DNA of 24,503 bases, taken from NCBI GenBank assembly GCA_036654415.1, contig JAVVSB010000031.1, positions 1-24,503 on the forward strand, given 5' to 3'. Below the pieces are notes generated by a model. It did no database searches and was not told the DNA's origin. It worked only from the letters and a program-made list of their open reading frames with translations. Below are positions 8,397 to 17,050 of the stretch, one piece after another. Position 1 is the stretch's first letter; each line of letters opens with the position of its first letter. The position numbers and the translations under genes are program-made. The DNA is from Mucinivorans sp036654415 (GTDB taxonomy: Bacteria > Bacteroidota > Bacteroidia > Bacteroidales > Rikenellaceae).

Positions 8397-8858
8397 ATGG
8401 TATTGCGTTGGTTATCTATGATGCTGCTGGCCTTGACTTTGAGTAGTTGTGGCATAGATACGCTCTATTGTTCGGACCAGGAGCTGGATGAACAGGGGTG
8501 GATGCGTGATAGTTGGGTCTGTTTTGATTTTCAGACCTCGTCTCAGGGATGGCACAACGCCTCGATGTCGGTTTTTGTGGGTTACACCTCTGTGATGGCC
8601 TACCCTAATTTGGAGTTGGAGATTAAAAGTTGCGATAAACAGCAGAAAATATTTTGGAGCGATACACTCTCCATCAATCTGCGTGGGGTAGATGGGCGGT
8701 GGCGTGGGCGTACCTTTATGGGTAGGTACGACTTGATGGAGCTCTACCGTACGGGTGTAAATTTTAGGCCCAAGGCCGACTATTCGGTGGCCATACGGCA
8801 ACTCACAGCTAGGGATACTTTACATGGAGTCTGTTTTATAGGGATAGAAATCAAGTGA
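8397..8858 (+). CDS. gldH: GldH-family lipoprotein
   Basis: A 153-residue protein with a lipoprotein signal ending in the lipobox LSSC (Cys18), then a single beta-rich domain (DSWVCFDFQ, WSDTLSINLRG, GVNFRPKADYSVAIRQ) that matches the GldH family. GldH is needed for gliding and its stability in Flavobacterium, but homologs occur in many non-gliding Bacteroidota, and its position after a PSP1 gene is a common arrangement there. The ATG follows the stop of the upstream gene without a gap, and its own stop TGA overlaps the GTG start of the next gene. Gliding is not implied, as no other gld or T9SS gene is in view. Confidence 0.8.
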   Translation: MVLRWLSMMLLALTLSSCGIDTLYCSDQELDEQGWMRDSWVCFDFQTSSQGWHNASMSVFVGYTSVMAYPNLELEIKSCDKQQKIFWSDTLSINLRGVDGRWRGRTFMGRYDLMELYRTGVNFRPKADYSVAIRQLTARDTLHGVCFIGIEIK

Positions 8859-11800
8859 AAAAAGCAATAAAAATCATAGCCTGGATAGTGGGTTCGCTAT
8901 TGGGGTTGGTGGTGGTAGCCATTGTGGCGGTGATGGTTCTACTCACCCCTGCTAGGCTAACTCCTTTGGTCAATGAATATGCTTCGCGTTTTATTGATGC
9001 TCGGGTGAGTATCGACACCGTGGAGCTGGAGTGGTGGGCCGAATTGCCAATGGTTAGTCTGCGTCTGCGCGGAGCTCGGGTGATGACCAACGCTTTTAGA
9101 GGGCTCGATAGTATCCCCGCTGCGGCCGACACCCTTGTGCGGCTCGATGAACTACTGGTTTCGCTCAACACCCCCCCACTTTTACTGGGTAAGGTAGAGA
9201 TAAGGCGTGTGCGCCTGAGCGGAGCTCATGTCTATACGTATGTCAGTGAGCAGGGGCGCGCCTCGTGGGATATATTTTCCTCGGATAGTACCGCTTCCGA
9301 GACCACCGCCTCCTCTTTGGCCATCAATGTCGAACGTTTTATACTCAACCATGGAGGTACTTTTGTCTACAACAACGTTCGGGACAGCATCTATGCTAGC
9401 CTCGATTTTGGCACCACTGGTGGTTTGCGTCTTAGTGGTAATCTGACTCCCGACACCGCTCTATTGCGGCTGCGCCAACTCTCCATTGGTGGGGCTCACA
9501 TCGTAGCTAGACAGGGGGGTGAGCTCTTGGTTGACTCTTTTTTGGACTCTCTGAGCCTTCAGGGGAGTTCCAAATATATCTATCAAACGGCTTTGAGTTG
9601 CCGTACCAGTCTTGATTTAGACTCCTCAGCCCACCTTCTTCGGGGGTTACCGCTTCGTCTTGGTGGGGGGATAACCTTTGATTCTAGTGCAGTTAAAGGC
9701 ATAGCTTTCAATAACTTTAAGGTGGCCATCGACAGCCTTGAATTTGGGGTCGATGGCCATGTGGGACTCCTGGACGACACCTTGGTGGCGGGTAATCTGT
9801 GCCTGAGCGGTCGAGGCCCCATCATTGGTCGCCTGCCATACTATATGCCTTTTGTAACGGTTTTGAGCAAGATTGAAAGTGATATTTCCATGACCATGGA
9901 GGTCGATGTAAATGGCAAATACAATGCCCAGGCCAAGTTGCTACCTGCCGTAGAGCTCTCCATGAGTAGCCATGGGGGCTATTTGGGGCTTAAGGGGGTG
10001 ACCACGCGACTGGACGATTTGACCTTTAATTTGCGTGCTCAAATTGACCCTCAGGTTCCCAAAAAATCTTTTGTAGAGATAGAAAAATTCCACCTCGGGG
10101 GCTTTGGGGTTGAGCTAAGTGGCAAACTCAGGGCTGAGGATTTATTGGGCGATATAAATTTTAATGGCCACCTTAAAGGGGAGGCCAATATCAGCACCTT
10201 AAGCGAACTGTTGCCCTCTGAAGAGGCCATCACAGCGCAAGGGATAGTGAAAATAGAGAGTAGTGGCCGCGCACGGCTCAGCGCGCTGATGAACCGCAAC
10301 TTTGAGTGGGTCGATTTTTCTCTGGCCTTGGCCATGGATTCACTCACCTTGGCCATGCCCTCCGAAAAGTTGCACCTTAACACCCATGGTGCGCGTATCA
10401 ACATAGGTTCGAATGCCAATAGGCGCGATACAATCATGGCTCATGGTCGTCGTGCGGTGGGTGGTGAAATTATATTCGATACCTTGAGCCTTCAGTGGGG
10501 GGTCGATGTGGATGTGCGTAGCCGCGGCCTAAGGGCTTCGACTCATGTGGCGGCCTCAATGTTCTCTCGCGATAGCCTAACCGTTCACCCCTCTAGTGTG
10601 CGTGCCAGTGCGGCTCGTTTCGAGATACGTGGTCTGGACTCCTCGTTTATACGCACGGTCAACCTATCGTTGGCTTTGATACAAACGCCTTCGGATAGCA
10701 ATAAGTGTTTACCCGTTGTTGAACTCGACGGCCAAGCCGACCATCTTTCGATACTCTCGCGGCTCAATAGTTACCGTATGCGCGGCATTGATGCTCAACT
10801 ACGCCTTGCTCGTGAGCCTTTTAACCCCGAAGCCCAGGTGGTGCGTCGTGGTGGCTTCGAGGTCTCTCTGCCGCGTGGAGCTTTCGATACCAAGGATGAT
10901 GTGGACTTTGCCGTGCCCCCATCTCTGCGCAAATTCCTCTCGGGATGGGTGGTTACGGGCCATCTAAATGTGGATAGTGGGACGGTGGTTTCGCCCTTTA
11001 TGCCACTTAAGACTTCGCTCTTGGCTCTGGATATGCGTATGACCCCCTCCCAGTTTTGGCTCAAGAACACCCTTATCCGAGTCGGGGAGTCCAACTTGCG
11101 TATCAATGCTGTGGTGAGCGACCTAAAGGGGACACTTATGGGGCGTAACGCTCTTAAGGCGCACGTCGAATTGCGGTCTGACACATTGAACTTCAACGAA
11201 TTAATCCGAGCCATGAATATTGGGGCTCGCTCTTGGCAACAGCGGCAAGAGCTTTTGCAATCGATTGACGCAAGAGATGATAACGAGCAACTACGGGAGC
11301 AGGCTCTGGCTCAACGTGCCGACTCGCTTATGGCTTTGGAGAGTGAGGGTAGTAGTCCGTTGGTGGTTGTGCCCTCGAATCTGGATTTATCAATGGGGCT
11401 GCGCGTGGGCTATGCACTCTATGGACAGATGGTTATGGATAGCATGAGGGCTCGTGTGCTGACCAAAGATAGAGCACTCCAGCTCAAAGATTTTTATGCC
11501 CATACCAACGCTGGTACGGTGGAACTTCATGCCCTGTATGCCACCCGTTCGCGTGAGGATATTCGCGCTGGTTTCGACATGGAGTTGCGCAATATACAGG
11601 TCGATAAATTTATTGAGATGTTCCCTGCTGTGGATTCATTGCTGCCTATGTTGGCCTCCTTCGAGGGGCTTTTGGACTGCGATTTGGCGGTGACTACAGC
11701 TCTGGATACGATGATGAATATAGTGCTTCCATCGCTGGAGGCTGCCTCGCATATCCACGGCAAGGATATGGTGTTGCTCGATGGCGAAACTTTTGCCACC

Positions 11801-12397
11801 ATCAGCAAGGCTATGTTTTTCAAAAAGCAGGCCCGCAACATTATTAACAACATTTCGGCCGATATTTTGGTACGTAATTCTCAAATTGAGCTCTTCCCCT
11901 TCGTTATGGAGATTGACCGTTACCAAGCTGCCATTAGTGGGGTTCATAAATTGGATATGAGTTTCAACTACCACATATCTGTGTTGCGTTCTCCACTGCC
12001 TTTCCGCCTGGGGCTCAACGTCTATGGTACTTTAGATGATTGGCACTTTAATATTGGTCGGGCACGCTACCGTCAAGCCAACATCCCCTCCTATGTGCAA
12101 CTTATCGACACTACGCGTATGAATCTGCGCACGGCCATTGTCGATGTCTTTCGTCGTGGTGTTGACCAAGCCTCACTGGATGGGATGCAAATCAACATTC
12201 CACAGGATACCCTGAACTCCTCGCTCACTCCCACCGCCCTTAACCACCTGACCACCATGGATAGCCTGGCCATGCGCAAAGCGGGAGCCTTGGCCGCTGA
12301 TACCTTCATATCAACTGATAAGATTAAAACTGAGCCCAAAAAAGGGAAGGCTCCCAAGAAATTCAAGACCAGCAAAGCGCGACATCCCAAAAAATAG
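8855..12397 (+). CDS. AsmA-like envelope protein, 1180 residues
   Basis: One N-terminal membrane helix (about residues 5-31) is followed by a very long, repetitive beta-strand region, with an AsmA-type start after the helix (LTPLVNEYASRFIDARVSIDTVELEWW) and an AsmA C-terminal-like end (FKKQARNIINNISADILVR, FPFVMEIDRYQAAISG). AsmA/TamB relatives form rod-like periplasmic bridges for lipid transport or outer-membrane protein handling. The last 25 residues are Lys-rich. The start is a GTG at 8855 sharing bases with the gldH TGA (GTGA overlap), indicating translational coupling; no better ATG exists before the membrane helix. Function in this organism is inferred from family only. Confidence 0.85.
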   Translation: MKKAIKIIAWIVGSLLGLVVVAIVAVMVLLTPARLTPLVNEYASRFIDARVSIDTVELEWWAELPMVSLRLRGARVMTNAFRGLDSIPAAADTLVRLDELLVSLNTPPLLLGKVEIRRVRLSGAHVYTYVSEQGRASWDIFSSDSTASETTASSLAINVERFILNHGGTFVYNNVRDSIYASLDFGTTGGLRLSGNLTPDTALLRLRQLSIGGAHIVARQGGELLVDSFLDSLSLQGSSKYIYQTALSCRTSLDLDSSAHLLRGLPLRLGGGITFDSSAVKGIAFNNFKVAIDSLEFGVDGHVGLLDDTLVAGNLCLSGRGPIIGRLPYYMPFVTVLSKIESDISMTMEVDVNGKYNAQAKLLPAVELSMSSHGGYLGLKGVTTRLDDLTFNLRAQIDPQVPKKSFVEIEKFHLGGFGVELSGKLRAEDLLGDINFNGHLKGEANISTLSELLPSEEAITAQGIVKIESSGRARLSALMNRNFEWVDFSLALAMDSLTLAMPSEKLHLNTHGARINIGSNANRRDTIMAHGRRAVGGEIIFDTLSLQWGVDVDVRSRGLRASTHVAASMFSRDSLTVHPSSVRASAARFEIRGLDSSFIRTVNLSLALIQTPSDSNKCLPVVELDGQADHLSILSRLNSYRMRGIDAQLRLAREPFNPEAQVVRRGGFEVSLPRGAFDTKDDVDFAVPPSLRKFLSGWVVTGHLNVDSGTVVSPFMPLKTSLLALDMRMTPSQFWLKNTLIRVGESNLRINAVVSDLKGTLMGRNALKAHVELRSDTLNFNELIRAMNIGARSWQQRQELLQSIDARDDNEQLREQALAQRADSLMALESEGSSPLVVVPSNLDLSMGLRVGYALYGQMVMDSMRARVLTKDRALQLKDFYAHTNAGTVELHALYATRSREDIRAGFDMELRNIQVDKFIEMFPAVDSLLPMLASFEGLLDCDLAVTTALDTMMNIVLPSLEAASHIHGKDMVLLDGETFATISKAMFFKKQARNIINNISADILVRNSQIELFPFVMEIDRYQAAISGVHKLDMSFNYHISVLRSPLPFRLGLNVYGTLDDWHFNIGRARYRQANIPSYVQLIDTTRMNLRTAIVDVFRRGVDQASLDGMQINIPQDTLNSSLTPTALNHLTTMDSLAMRKAGALAADTFISTDKIKTEPKKGKAPKKFKTSKARHPKK

Positions 12398-12398
12398 T

Positions 12399-12429
12399 TT
12401 TGAGATATCGAGAAAAACCAATATCTTTG
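12399..12429 (+). promoter_or_regulatory. Promoter of the sdh operon (TTTG - 19 nt - TATCTTTG)
   Basis: TTTG at 12399-12402 and TATCTTTG at 12422-12429 are separated by exactly 19 nt, matching the Bacteroidota -33/-7 consensus. The -33 box lies just after the stop of the AsmA-like gene. The leader to the sdhC ATG is about 40 nt and A-rich, without a Shine-Dalgarno site. Confidence 0.8.
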
Positions 12430-12471
12430 TTAATTGATTCACACCAGCAACAACTTTAACTTAAAAATAAT

Positions 12472-13179
12472 ATGAACAACCTCTCTCTCTCATCCATTGG
12501 GAAAAAACTCATCATGAGCCTCACGGGGCTTTTCTTGGTGTTGTTTCTAATTTTCCACGCCACGATGAACCTTGTGGCCGCCTTCTCGCCAACGGGGTAC
12601 GATGCAATCTGTAAGTTCTTGGGAGCCAACTGGTACGCTTTAGTGGGTACTATGGTTTTGGCTGCTGGCTTCTTGATTCACATCCTCATGTCAATGGTCA
12701 TTACTCTCAACAATCGTAAGGCGCGTGGCTCGGAGCGTTACGCCACCGTCACCCGTCCAGCTCAGGTTAGTTGGGCCTCGAAAAATATGTTTGTCTTGGG
12801 GGCTATTGTTCTTGGTTTTATCTGCCTGCACCTGTGGCAATTTTGGGCTAAGATGCAGCTTGTTGAGTTGATGTATGGCCATGACTGGGCTCAGTACACC
12901 ACCATCGACCCAACTAGTGGTTCGACCCTTATTGCCTACTATTTTTCCAACCCATGTTATGTGGTTTGTTACCTACTGTGGTTGGTGGCTATTTGGTTCC
13001 ACCTCACTCACGGTTTTTGGAGCGGTTTCCAGACCCTGGGCTGGAACAACACCAAGTGGTTACCTCGCTTGGAGTGTGTTGGTAAATGGTTTGCCACACT
13101 AATCTGTTTGGCCTTTGCCGCTGTGGTTGTGGTCATCTATATTAAGAGTCTTTGCTGCGGAGCCGCTTGTGCCCTTTAA
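12472..13179 (+). CDS. sdhC: Succinate dehydrogenase/fumarate reductase cytochrome b558 subunit
   Basis: The membrane anchor of the respiratory succinate:quinone oxidoreductase. It is a 235-residue protein with about five membrane helices, the single-anchor B-type as in Wolinella FrdC and Bacillus SdhC. Histidines within helices suited to bind two b hemes are H29 (FLIFHATMN), H70 (AGFLIHILM), H120 (ICLHLWQFW) and H177 or H180 (WFHLTHGFWSGF). It carries electrons between menaquinone and the SdhAB subunits in the inner membrane. It is the first gene of a three-gene operon, 21 nt before sdhA. Gut Bacteroidales mostly run this enzyme as a fumarate reductase, so the direction is inferred, not visible. 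Confidence 0.93.
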   Translation: MNNLSLSSIGKKLIMSLTGLFLVLFLIFHATMNLVAAFSPTGYDAICKFLGANWYALVGTMVLAAGFLIHILMSMVITLNNRKARGSERYATVTRPAQVSWASKNMFVLGAIVLGFICLHLWQFWAKMQLVELMYGHDWAQYTTIDPTSGSTLIAYYFSNPCYVVCYLLWLVAIWFHLTHGFWSGFQTLGWNNTKWLPRLECVGKWFATLICLAFAAVVVVIYIKSLCCGAACAL

Positions 13180-13200
13180 TCCATAAATATTGAAATAACA

Positions 13201-15144
13201 ATGAGTATACTTGAATCAAAAGTTCCACAGGGCGAATTGACCCAGAAGTGGAGCAAGCATAAAGCTGAAATCAAGGTGGTGAGCCCCGCCAACAAACGCA
13301 AGCTCGATATTATTGTCATCGGCACAGGGCTTGGTGGTGCTTCGGCAGCCGCTTCGTTGGCCGAGTTGGGCTACAAGGTTAAGGTGTTCTGTATTTCTGA
13401 CTCTCCTCGTCGTGCGCACTCTATTGCTGCTCAGGGGGGTATCAATGCTGCCAAGAACTACACCAACGACAACGACTCTGTCTATCGTCTTTTCTACGAC
13501 ACCATCAAGGGGGGCGACTATCGTGCTCGTGAGGCCAACGTCTATCGTCTGGCCGAGGTCTCCAATAGCATTATTGACCAGTGTGTGGCTCAGGGGGTTC
13601 CCTTTGCACGCGACTACGGTGGATTGCTCGACAACCGCTCTTTTGGGGGTGCTCAGGTGAGCCGTACTTTCTATGCTCGCGGTCAGACCGGACAGCAACT
13701 TTTACTTGGTGCTTATGCGGCTCTGAACCGTAATATCGGCCTGGGGCGCATAGAGTGTTTTTCGCGTTACGAAATGTTGGATTTGGTGATAGTTGATGGT
13801 AAAGCTCGCGGTATCATAGCTCGAAATCTTGTCACTGGTGAGATTGAGCGTTACGGTGCCCATGCCGTGGTTGTGGCCTCTGGCGGATATGGTAACGTAT
13901 TTTTCCTCTCCACCAATGCCATGAACTCCAACGGTTCGGCCGCTTGGCAGTGCTATAAAAAGGGTGCTTTCTTTGCCAATCCATGTTTCACCCAGATTCA
14001 CCCAACCTGTATTCCCGTTCACGGTACTCAACAGTCCAAGTTGACTTTGATGTCCGAGTCGCTACGTAACGATGGGCGTATATGGGTTCCCAAGAATAAG
14101 AAGGATGTTGAGGCTCTACGTGCTGGCAAGATGAAGGCCTCGCAGATAGCCGAAGCCGATAGGGATTACTATTTGGAACGTCGTTACCCTGCCTTTGGTA
14201 ACTTGGTTCCACGTGACGTGGCCTCGCGTGCGGCCAAAGAGCGTTGTGATGCAGGTTTTGGGGTTAACAACACGGGGCTAGCTGTCTTCTTGGACTTCTC
14301 CACCTCCATAGCTCGTCTGGGCAAACACGTAATTCAGGAACGCTACGGCAACCTGTTCCAGATGTACGAAAAGATTGTGGATGTCAACCCTTATGAGGAA
14401 CCTATGATGATTTACCCAGCCGTACACTATACCATGGGTGGGCTGTGGGTCGACTACAACTTGATGACTACCATTCCAGGGCTCTATGCACTGGGTGAGG
14501 CTAACTTCTCGGACCATGGTGCCAACCGTTTAGGAGCTTCGGCTCTGATGCAAGGTTTAGCCGACGGGTACTTTGTATTACCTTATACTATAGGCGATTA
14601 CCTCTCCAAAGAGATTCAGTCACCCAAGGTTGATACCTCTTCTGCCGAATTTGCGGCTGCCGAAAAGTCGGTGGTTGAAAAAATCAACAAGTTGTTTGCC
14701 GTCAAAGGTAAGAGCTCGGTTGACGATTTCCACAAACGTCTGGGCATAATCATGTGGGAAAACGTGGGTATGGCTCGTAATAAATCTGGGTTGGAGAAGG
14801 CCATCAAAGAGATTGCCGCTCTGCGTGCTGAGTTTTGGAAAGATGTCTTTGTACCAGGCAAGGAGGGTGACTTTAACCCCGAGATTGATAAGGCGGTACG
14901 TGTGGCCGACTTTTTGGAGCTTGGTGAGTTGATGGCTCGTGATGCCTTGGGACGTGAAGAGTCGTGCGGTGGCCACTTCCGTCAGGAGTATCAGACCCCC
15001 GAGGGCGAGGCCTTGCGCGATGACGACCACTTTGCCTTTGTCTCTGTTTGGGAGTACACTGGAGCCGACACAGAGCCTAAGTTCCTTAAAGAGGAGCTCC
15101 ACTTTGAAAGCGTCAAATTGGCACAACGTAACTATAAAGAGTAA
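13201..15144 (+). CDS. sdhA: Succinate dehydrogenase/fumarate reductase flavoprotein subunit
   Basis: The 647-residue catalytic subunit that interconverts succinate and fumarate on the cytoplasmic side of the membrane. The FAD-binding motif GTGLGGASAAASLAELG lies at about residues 41-57, and RRAHSIAAQGGINAA holds H73, the expected covalent FAD attachment site. The substrate/FAD region HGANRLGASALMQGLADGYF is intact near residue 440, and the C-terminal helical domain ends with a HFRQEYQTPEGEA-type segment. Length and motifs are normal for the long B-type subunit. It lies between sdhC (21-nt gap) and sdhB (50-nt gap) in the same operon. Confidence 0.95.
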   Translation: MSILESKVPQGELTQKWSKHKAEIKVVSPANKRKLDIIVIGTGLGGASAAASLAELGYKVKVFCISDSPRRAHSIAAQGGINAAKNYTNDNDSVYRLFYDTIKGGDYRAREANVYRLAEVSNSIIDQCVAQGVPFARDYGGLLDNRSFGGAQVSRTFYARGQTGQQLLLGAYAALNRNIGLGRIECFSRYEMLDLVIVDGKARGIIARNLVTGEIERYGAHAVVVASGGYGNVFFLSTNAMNSNGSAAWQCYKKGAFFANPCFTQIHPTCIPVHGTQQSKLTLMSESLRNDGRIWVPKNKKDVEALRAGKMKASQIAEADRDYYLERRYPAFGNLVPRDVASRAAKERCDAGFGVNNTGLAVFLDFSTSIARLGKHVIQERYGNLFQMYEKIVDVNPYEEPMMIYPAVHYTMGGLWVDYNLMTTIPGLYALGEANFSDHGANRLGASALMQGLADGYFVLPYTIGDYLSKEIQSPKVDTSSAEFAAAEKSVVEKINKLFAVKGKSSVDDFHKRLGIIMWENVGMARNKSGLEKAIKEIAALRAEFWKDVFVPGKEGDFNPEIDKAVRVADFLELGELMARDALGREESCGGHFRQEYQTPEGEALRDDDHFAFVSVWEYTGADTEPKFLKEELHFESVKLAQRNYKE

Positions 15145-15194
15145 CCCTTGCGGTACTGACCATTATTAACCAATAATTTCTTTAAGCTAAAAAG

Positions 15195-15938
15195 ATGAAT
15201 ATAACACTCAAAATATGGCGACAAGCCTCAGCAAAAGATAAGGGTAAGTTCGTTGAGTACAAGGTGGATAATATTTCGCCCGACAGCTCTTTTCTTGAAA
15301 TGCTCGATATTCTCAACAACGAGCTCATCCACAAAGGGCAAGAGCCAGTAGCCTTTGACCACGACTGTCGCGAGGGCATCTGTGGTGCCTGCTCGCTCTA
15401 CATCAATGGCCACGCCCATGGACCCGACGAGGACATCACCACTTGTCAACTTCATATGCGTAAGTTCAGCGATGGGCAGACCATCACCATCGAGCCTTGG
15501 CGTTCCAAGGCCTTCCCCGTGATTAAGGACTTGGTGGTTGACCGCCGTGCTTACGAGAAGATTCTCCAGGCTGGTGGCTTTATCTCGGTCAACACTGGAG
15601 GGGTGCCCGATGCCAACGCCATTCCGATTCCTAAGCCCGATGCTGACGAGTCGATGGATGCCGCTTCGTGTATTGGTTGCGGAGCCTGTGTGGCCACCTG
15701 CAAGAATGGTTCGGCTATGTTGTTTGTGGCTGCTCGCGTAAGCTCTTTGGCTCTTTTGCCTCAGGGTCGTGTCGAGGGTGCTCGCCGTGCCAAGGCTATG
15801 GTGGCTAAGATGGATGAGTTGGGTTTTGGTGGTTGCACCAACACTCGTGCTTGTGAGGCTGAGTGTCCTAAGGGTATCTCTGTGGCACACATAGCTCGCC
15901 TTAACCGCGAATATCTATGCGCTAAGTTGCAGGACTAA
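15195..15938 (+). CDS. sdhB: Succinate dehydrogenase/fumarate reductase iron-sulfur subunit
   Basis: The 247-residue electron-transfer subunit joining SdhA to the cytochrome. Three cluster motifs are complete: the ferredoxin-type [2Fe-2S] cysteines C58, C63, C66 (CREGICGAC) and C84; the [4Fe-4S] set C159, C162, C165 (CIGCGAC) with C169; and C214, C220, C224 (CTNTRACEAEC), which together with neighbouring cysteines hold the third, [3Fe-4S], cluster. It is the last gene of the operon and is followed within 20 nt by a strong hairpin terminator. Confidence 0.95.
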   Translation: MNITLKIWRQASAKDKGKFVEYKVDNISPDSSFLEMLDILNNELIHKGQEPVAFDHDCREGICGACSLYINGHAHGPDEDITTCQLHMRKFSDGQTITIEPWRSKAFPVIKDLVVDRRAYEKILQAGGFISVNTGGVPDANAIPIPKPDADESMDAASCIGCGACVATCKNGSAMLFVAARVSSLALLPQGRVEGARRAKAMVAKMDELGFGGCTNTRACEAECPKGISVAHIARLNREYLCAKLQD

Positions 15939-15957
15939 TATAATTTAACAGTTTTTC

Positions 15958-15996
15958 AGCGGGCCGTAATCTCATAAGAGGTTACGGCCCGCTTTT
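15958..15996 (+). terminator. Intrinsic terminator of the sdh operon
   Basis: A 16-bp stem (15958-15973 with 15978-15993; core AGCGGGCCGTAA, one G-T wobble) with the tetraloop ATAA and a short T run at 15993-15996. It lies between convergent sdhB and hydF. The hydF side has no T run after the hairpin, so it mainly serves the sdh operon. Confidence 0.85.
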
Positions 15997-16009
15997 GTAG
16001 AAGTGATAA

Positions 16010-17047
16010 TTATTTTATCAACAGTGCCTTAAGTAACATTCCGTAGTTGGTAATGGGTACTTTGGCACGCTGGCAGGCCTCGATGCGCCGCTGGATAACC
16101 GTGCGGGTGGTCATACAACCACCACACTGCACGGCCAAGGCATAGAGGCTTAGCTCCGAGGGGAGTCTTTCGCGCCCGCTGACAAAGGTGTAGCTTAGGT
16201 GGTGCCCCAGGAGTTTGGGAATTTTTACCCGTCCAATGTCCTGGCAGGTGACCTGATGGGAACAATTTTCTAAAATCAGAACTCTGTCTGCCTCGCGTAA
16301 CTCTTTGATGGCCTTGAGCCCTTCTTTATAAATGACGGGGTTGCCCTTTAGTTCACTAAGCAGAATACTAAACGAGGTGAGCTCCACATCCTTTGGGATA
16401 AGGGTGACCACGGAGTCAAAAACCTGAGAGTCAGTTACCACCAACCGTGGTTTTACTAACTTCAGAGCCTGTTTCAACTCCCTAGGTTGCACCGTCAGGG
16501 CTATGGCTCCCACATCCAAGGCCGCTCTTAGAGCCTGCACTTGGGGTAGTATTAGTCGGCCAGCAGGGGCCGCCATATCCAATGGACAGACCAGAATCAC
16601 GGTGTCGCCTCGGCCAAGGCGCGTCCCAAAAAATGGGGGCTCCACCAGGCTACTGCTGGGGATAGCGGCCTTAATCTGCTCTAGGAGTCCATCTATCGAG
16701 TAATTTCGGTCTGTGATGATATGTGGTGTGGTGGCCAAATACTCTTCGATAAAGAGGTTGTCGATGGGCTGCAAGGCTCCGTTATGGAGATATATGGCCA
16801 AGTCGACCTCTGAGAGGGTGTCGATACTTTTTTGTAGGCGGGCCAGCCCCAGGGGGCTCTGCTCATCAATACCTGCCGTGTCGATAAAGGTTACGGGCGC
16901 AAAACCCGCAATCTCGAAGGCTCGTCTTACGGGGTCGGTGGTGGTGCCGCTCTCCGCGGCCACCAGGGCTATATTTTGGCCCGTCAGGGCGTTAAAAAGG
17001 GTGCTCTTGCCTGCGTTGGTGCGCCCGTATATTCCGATGCTGACCAT
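16010..17047 (-). CDS. hydF: [FeFe]-hydrogenase maturation GTPase HydF, shortened G domain
   Basis: HydF is the scaffold on which HydE and HydG assemble the di-iron part of the H-cluster before transfer to the hydrogenase. Visible motifs are Walker A GRTNAGKS (8-15), switch TTT (35-37) and DTAG (56-59), then the HydF-specific middle domain (PAGRLILPQVQALRA, VTDSQVF), and the cluster-binding domain with C262-x-H264 and C308-G-G-C311. The protein is 345 residues against roughly 400 for the family. The expected G4 (NKxD) and G5 (SAK) motifs after about residue 100 are not found, and the usual His before CGGC is Gln307. It begins 3 nt after the response-regulator stop. No hydE, hydG or hydA is in the window. 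The remainder of the protein looks intact, so it is not obviously a pseudogene. Confidence 0.88.
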   Translation of the reverse strand: MVSIGIYGRTNAGKSTLFNALTGQNIALVAAESGTTTDPVRRAFEIAGFAPVTFIDTAGIDEQSPLGLARLQKSIDTLSEVDLAIYLHNGALQPIDNLFIEEYLATTPHIITDRNYSIDGLLEQIKAAIPSSSLVEPPFFGTRLGRGDTVILVCPLDMAAPAGRLILPQVQALRAALDVGAIALTVQPRELKQALKLVKPRLVVTDSQVFDSVVTLIPKDVELTSFSILLSELKGNPVIYKEGLKAIKELREADRVLILENCSHQVTCQDIGRVKIPKLLGHHLSYTFVSGRERLPSELSLYALAVQCGGCMTTRTVIQRRIEACQRAKVPITNYGMLLKALLIK

Positions 17048-17050
17048 GGA

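Noticed and set aside
14620..15126. 168-codon minus-strand frame inside sdhA
   Set aside because: Antisense to an intact conserved flavoprotein with full motifs; no independent support.
15228..15890. 220-codon minus-strand frame inside sdhB
   Set aside because: Antisense to the complete iron-sulfur subunit; length results from codon bias of the sense gene.
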